A stretch of 7,161 nucleotides of DNA from contig CAJUKH010000055.1 in the NCBI GenBank assembly GCA_910587345.1, positions 1 to 7,161 on the forward strand, read 5' to 3'. The stretch's first letter is position 1; each line of letters begins with the position of its first letter. The stretch comes from an uncultured Oscillospiraceae bacterium (lineage in GTDB: Bacteria; Bacillota; Clostridia; Oscillospirales; Oscillospiraceae). The notes beneath the pieces are model-generated. The model did no database searches. It saw nothing but the letters and a program-made list of their open reading frames with translations, and was not told the origin of the DNA. Both the position numbers and the translations under genes were made by a program. Positions 5,262 through 7,161 of the stretch are shown one piece after another.

Positions 5262-6638
5262 ATGGAGCATTCCGTCTCCATTGAATATGCCCGATGCCGA
5301 GGCTGCACCACCTGTATGAAGACCTGTCCCACCCAGGCCATCCGAGTCCGGCGGGGCAAGGCTACCATCCTGGATGAGCGGTGCATCGACTGCGGCGCCT
5401 GTATCCGCTCCTGCCCCCACAAGGCCATCAAAGCGGTCAGCGACCCTTTGACCTGTCTGGAGGAGTTTCAGTACACCGTGGCCCTGCCCGACCCCGCTCT
5501 TTACAGTCAGTTCCAGAACATGGACAACATTGACCGCATTCTGGACGCTCTGACCGGGCTTGGTTTTGACGCCGTATATGAGACCGCCAAGGGGGCCTCC
5601 CTCCTTACCGATTACGCCCGCAGTCACCCGGAGGCACTGCGGGACGTACCCCGGCCCATCATCTCCTCGGCCTGCCCGGCGGTACTGCGGCTGATCCAGA
5701 TCCGCTTTCCCCAGCTGATCGGCCATATTGCCGCCACCATCAGTCCCGTGGAGCTGTCGGCCATCCTGGCCCGCCAAAAGGCCGTGGAGGAGACCGGACT
5801 TCTGCCGGAGCAGATCGGCGTCTTCGCCATTGTCCCCTGCTCGGCCCAGGTGACCGAAGCCCACAGCCCCGGTGACCTGCAGGCCCCGGTGCTGGACGGC
5901 GCTTTCTCCATTCAGGACCTGTACTTAAAACTTCTCGGCCCCATGAAACGCATCGATGCCCCCCGCCCCCTTTCCACCGCCGGCAGGGCCGGGGTCCGCT
6001 GGGCTTTTTGCGGCGGAGAGGCCTCGGTCCGGGGCAGCGGGGAGCGGTTTTTGGCCGTGGACGGCATGGACAGCGTGATACAGGTACTGGAAGCCATCGA
6101 GGATGACCGTATCACGGACGTGGATTTCGTAGAGCTGTCCGCCTGCACCAAGGGATGCGTTGGCGGCTGCCTCACGGTGGAAAATCCCTTTGTGGCCGCC
6201 ATGCGGCTGCGGCATCTGATAGACGGCCTGCCCGCCTCCACCGGCAGCTTTGACGACGAGGTGGGCGACCCGGCCCTGATCCAGCCCGACAAGCCTTTGG
6301 AGTTCTCCCCCGTCCTCCTTCTGGACGAGGACCGCCGGGCCGCCATGGAGAAAATGGCCGCCATCCACGATTTGGAGCGGCAGCTCCCCGGCCTTCTTTG
6401 CGGCTCCTGCGGAGCGCCCTCCTGCCACGCCTTTGCCGAGGATGTGGTACTGGGCCGGGCCGACCGATCCGACTGTATCTTCCAGGTCCGGGCCAGGATG
6501 CAGGAGATCACCGGGGACGGCGACCCGGACGATTACCTGCCCACCCCCTTCCGCAAGCGCCGGACCTCCGACAAGGCCGTCCATGTGGCCCGGGGCACCA
6601 ATTTGCGAAGCAATGGGCCAAAGTATCCGCCGGCGTAG
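5262..6638 (+). CDS. Ferredoxin-[FeFe]-hydrogenase large-subunit-like protein, probable sensory type
   Basis: In this 458-residue protein, residues 12-51 carry two CxxCxxCxxxCP ferredoxin motifs (C12, C15, C18, C22; C41, C44, C47, C51). The hydrogenase-like core supplies the expected H-cluster ligands: C138 (SSACPAV), C193 (VPCSAQ), C295 and C299 (SACTKGCVGGC). Catalytic enzymes have TSCCP, where the first cysteine transfers protons; here it is A137, as reported for sensory hydrogenases. The lysine three residues after the second ligand is Q196. A C-terminal Fe-S motif follows (C380, C383, C388, C405; FAEDVV at 391-396), resembling PF04060. No PAS, kinase or PP2C output domain is present, unlike many sensory members. 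A gas- or redox-sensing role with the neighbouring HATPase is inferred. It could still be an electron-transfer protein with a modified cluster. Confidence 0.85.
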   Translation: MEHSVSIEYARCRGCTTCMKTCPTQAIRVRRGKATILDERCIDCGACIRSCPHKAIKAVSDPLTCLEEFQYTVALPDPALYSQFQNMDNIDRILDALTGLGFDAVYETAKGASLLTDYARSHPEALRDVPRPIISSACPAVLRLIQIRFPQLIGHIAATISPVELSAILARQKAVEETGLLPEQIGVFAIVPCSAQVTEAHSPGDLQAPVLDGAFSIQDLYLKLLGPMKRIDAPRPLSTAGRAGVRWAFCGGEASVRGSGERFLAVDGMDSVIQVLEAIEDDRITDVDFVELSACTKGCVGGCLTVENPFVAAMRLRHLIDGLPASTGSFDDEVGDPALIQPDKPLEFSPVLLLDEDRRAAMEKMAAIHDLERQLPGLLCGSCGAPSCHAFAEDVVLGRADRSDCIFQVRARMQEITGDGDPDDYLPTPFRKRRTSDKAVHVARGTNLRSNGPKYPPA

Positions 6639-6661
6639 CAATGCCGGCCGGTGAAACGGCT

Positions 6662-6692
6662 TGCCCGGCGGAAGTAAAACCTGCCCGGCGGA
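6662..6692. repeat. Short tandem GC-rich repeat
   Basis: TGCCCGGCGGA occurs at 6662-6672 and again at 6682-6692, a 20-bp period. A shorter version (CTGCCCGGC) returns near 6802-6810, next to the larger inverted repeat. The copies look like parts of one composite intergenic repeat family. Confidence 0.7.
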
Positions 6693-6697
6693 GGTCA

Positions 6698-6740
6698 CTG
6701 CCCAGCCGTTGGGGGCTTCGCCGCCTTACGGATGGGGCAG
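6698..6740. repeat. Nested three-stem hairpin
   Basis: CTGCCC (6698-6703) pairs with GGGCAG (6735-6740), CCGT (6706-6709) with ACGG (6728-6731), and GGC (6714-6716) with GCC (6720-6722) around a TTC loop. No T-run follows, so it does not look like a terminator. Confidence 0.5.
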
Positions 6741-6746
6741 GTAGAA

Positions 6747-6772
6747 CCGCTTTCTCTTTTGTGGGAAAGCGG
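6747..6772. repeat. 8-bp hairpin, degenerate copy of the 6820-6858 repeat
   Basis: CCGCTTTC (6747-6754) pairs with GAAAGCGG (6765-6772). Its left part, AACCGCTTTCTCTTTTG (6745-6761), matches 6820-6836 at 16 of 17 positions, so the two are copies of one element. Confidence 0.7.
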
Positions 6773-6819
6773 GGTGGTTTTACCTTGCAGTTGTTTTTTG
6801 CCTGCCCGGCAGGGGCCAA

Positions 6820-6858
6820 AACCGCTTTTTCTTTTGCACCGCAAAAGAAAAAGCGGTT
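6820..6858. repeat. Perfect 18-bp inverted repeat
   Basis: AACCGCTTTTTCTTTTGC (6820-6837), a three-base spacer (ACC) and its exact complement (6841-6858). One arm is a long purine tract. Neither side has the T-run expected of a terminator. With the copy at 6747-6772 it suggests a dispersed, MITE- or REP-like intergenic element. Confidence 0.88.
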
Positions 6859-6920
6859 CTGGACTCCGAAAAAGAAAAGGTAGACCAGTGAAAATGATCA
6901 CGGGCTACGGTACAACCGGA

Positions 6921-7078
6921 TAAAGTCCCAACCCTGCTTGGTTATCCTTCGGGTAAAAGACTTTAGGGTATCCCTCTTATTTCCGGCGGCCTGCGTTTGA
7001 ACGACCCGTGGCCCCTTTTGCGCCACTGCCGTTGAGTGGGTGGAATACTGTACCACGTCCGTTGGTATCCACGCCGCC
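6921..7078. other. Possible structured RNA or folded repeat
   Basis: TAAAGTC (6921-6927) pairs with GACTTTA (6959-6965) and encloses two small hairpins. Further on, GGCGGC (6985-6990) pairs with GCCGCC (7073-7078) and encloses two adjoining hairpins, 7023-7039 (CCACT/AGTGG) and 7040-7072 (GTGG-a-ATAC/GTATCCAC). The last three helices abut without unpaired bases between them on the 3' side. I cannot match this to a known RNA family, and chance pairing in GC-rich DNA remains possible. Confidence 0.3.
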
Positions 7079-7101
7079 TGGGGGTGGTTGTTGGGAGAGC
7101 G

Positions 7102-7130
7102 GTAGGGCGGGTGAGGACACCCGCCCCTAC
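7102..7130. repeat. REP-like palindrome
   Basis: GTAGGGCGGGTG (7102-7113), loop AGGA, and CACCCGCCCCTAC (7118-7130) form a 12-bp stem with one bulged base. G-rich/C-rich palindromes of this shape are, from memory, common between genes in Oscillospiraceae-type genomes. Confidence 0.6.
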
Positions 7131-7161
7131 GGGGTGGGATGGTTTTTGATGAGAGGAACCG

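Larger units (their letters stand above)
6639..7161. other. Repeat-rich region without a credible gene
   Basis: No frame here has both a start with a ribosome site and protein-like composition. Plus-strand frames running through 6640-6920 are products of the repeats. The region holds GC-rich direct repeats (6662-6692), a nested hairpin (6698-6740), two related hairpins (6747-6772 and 6820-6858), a possible branched RNA fold (6921-7078), and a palindromic repeat (7102-7130). The usual downstream partners of this hydrogenase module (NuoE/NuoF-like subunits) are not seen up to the window end. Confidence 0.7.

Noticed and set aside
5925..6698. 257-codon minus-strand frame opposite the hydrogenase-like gene
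   Set aside because: Typical antisense frame in GC-rich DNA; the plus-strand reading has Fe-S motifs throughout.
6820..6858. Intrinsic terminator for the hydrogenase gene
   Set aside because: The stem is perfect, but no T-run follows on either strand and it lies 180 bp after the stop.
6398..6923. Plus-strand frames crossing the end of the hydrogenase gene into the repeats
   Set aside because: Arg/Pro/Lys-rich products of repeats, with no ribosome site; the short peptide MITGYGTTG near 6894 recalls the YicC start but stops at once.
6639..7161. CRISPR array or tRNA in the repeat block
   Set aside because: The repeats lack regular repeat-spacer periodicity, and no cloverleaf with a T-loop (GGTTCGA-like) and anticodon arm can be drawn.

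Overview
The window looks like a chromosomal segment of a low-redox, GC-rich Bacillota member, most likely an anaerobic gut Oscillospiraceae relative (Flavonifractor / Intestinimonas / Lawsonibacter type). This is inferred from four things: GC-rich genes with strong AGGAGG ribosome sites, AT-rich promoters with bacillary -35/-10 boxes, a YtrA-type GntR/ABC operon, and an [FeFe]-hydrogenase-family gene cluster. No rRNA, tRNA, CRISPR array or transposase gene was found.

Layout. (1) 1-371: non-coding DNA with a perfect 12-bp hairpin near the left edge and a promoter (307-335). (2) 372-1583, plus strand: a membrane-anchored XpaC-like protein, closed by a bidirectional terminator (1595-1630). (3) 4092-1640, minus strand: a compact four-gene operon of a YtrA-type GntR repressor, an ABC ATPase and two paralogous small ABC-2 permeases. 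Its genes are separated by 3 bp, overlap by 4 bp, and are separated by 3 bp. A near-consensus promoter (TTGACA-N17-TATACT) and a perfect 15-bp palindrome just downstream of the predicted start site suggest autorepression. (4) 4093-4339: a divergent regulatory region. On its other side it carries an extended -10 promoter and a Rex-like (NADH-sensing) site. (5) 4340-6638, plus strand: a DRTGG-domain protein, an RsbW-like HATPase and a ferredoxin-[FeFe]-hydrogenase-like protein. A long terminator-like hairpin lies between the second and third genes. (6) 6639-7161: at least 523 bp with no credible gene but dense in inverted and direct repeats and possible RNA structure.

How it may work. The ABC operon resembles systems that respond to cell-envelope stress or antibiotics, with the GntR protein shutting off its own operon until an inducer appears. 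The second module looks like a redox or H2 sensing unit. The hydrogenase-like protein keeps the four H-cluster cysteines, but has alanine where catalytic enzymes have the proton-transfer cysteine, as described for sensory [FeFe]-hydrogenases. It has no fused output domain, so the adjacent HATPase and DRTGG proteins are candidates for signalling in trans. Similar genes are known next to electron-bifurcating hydrogenase subunits in Clostridia, but no such subunit is seen in this window before the repeat-rich DNA begins.
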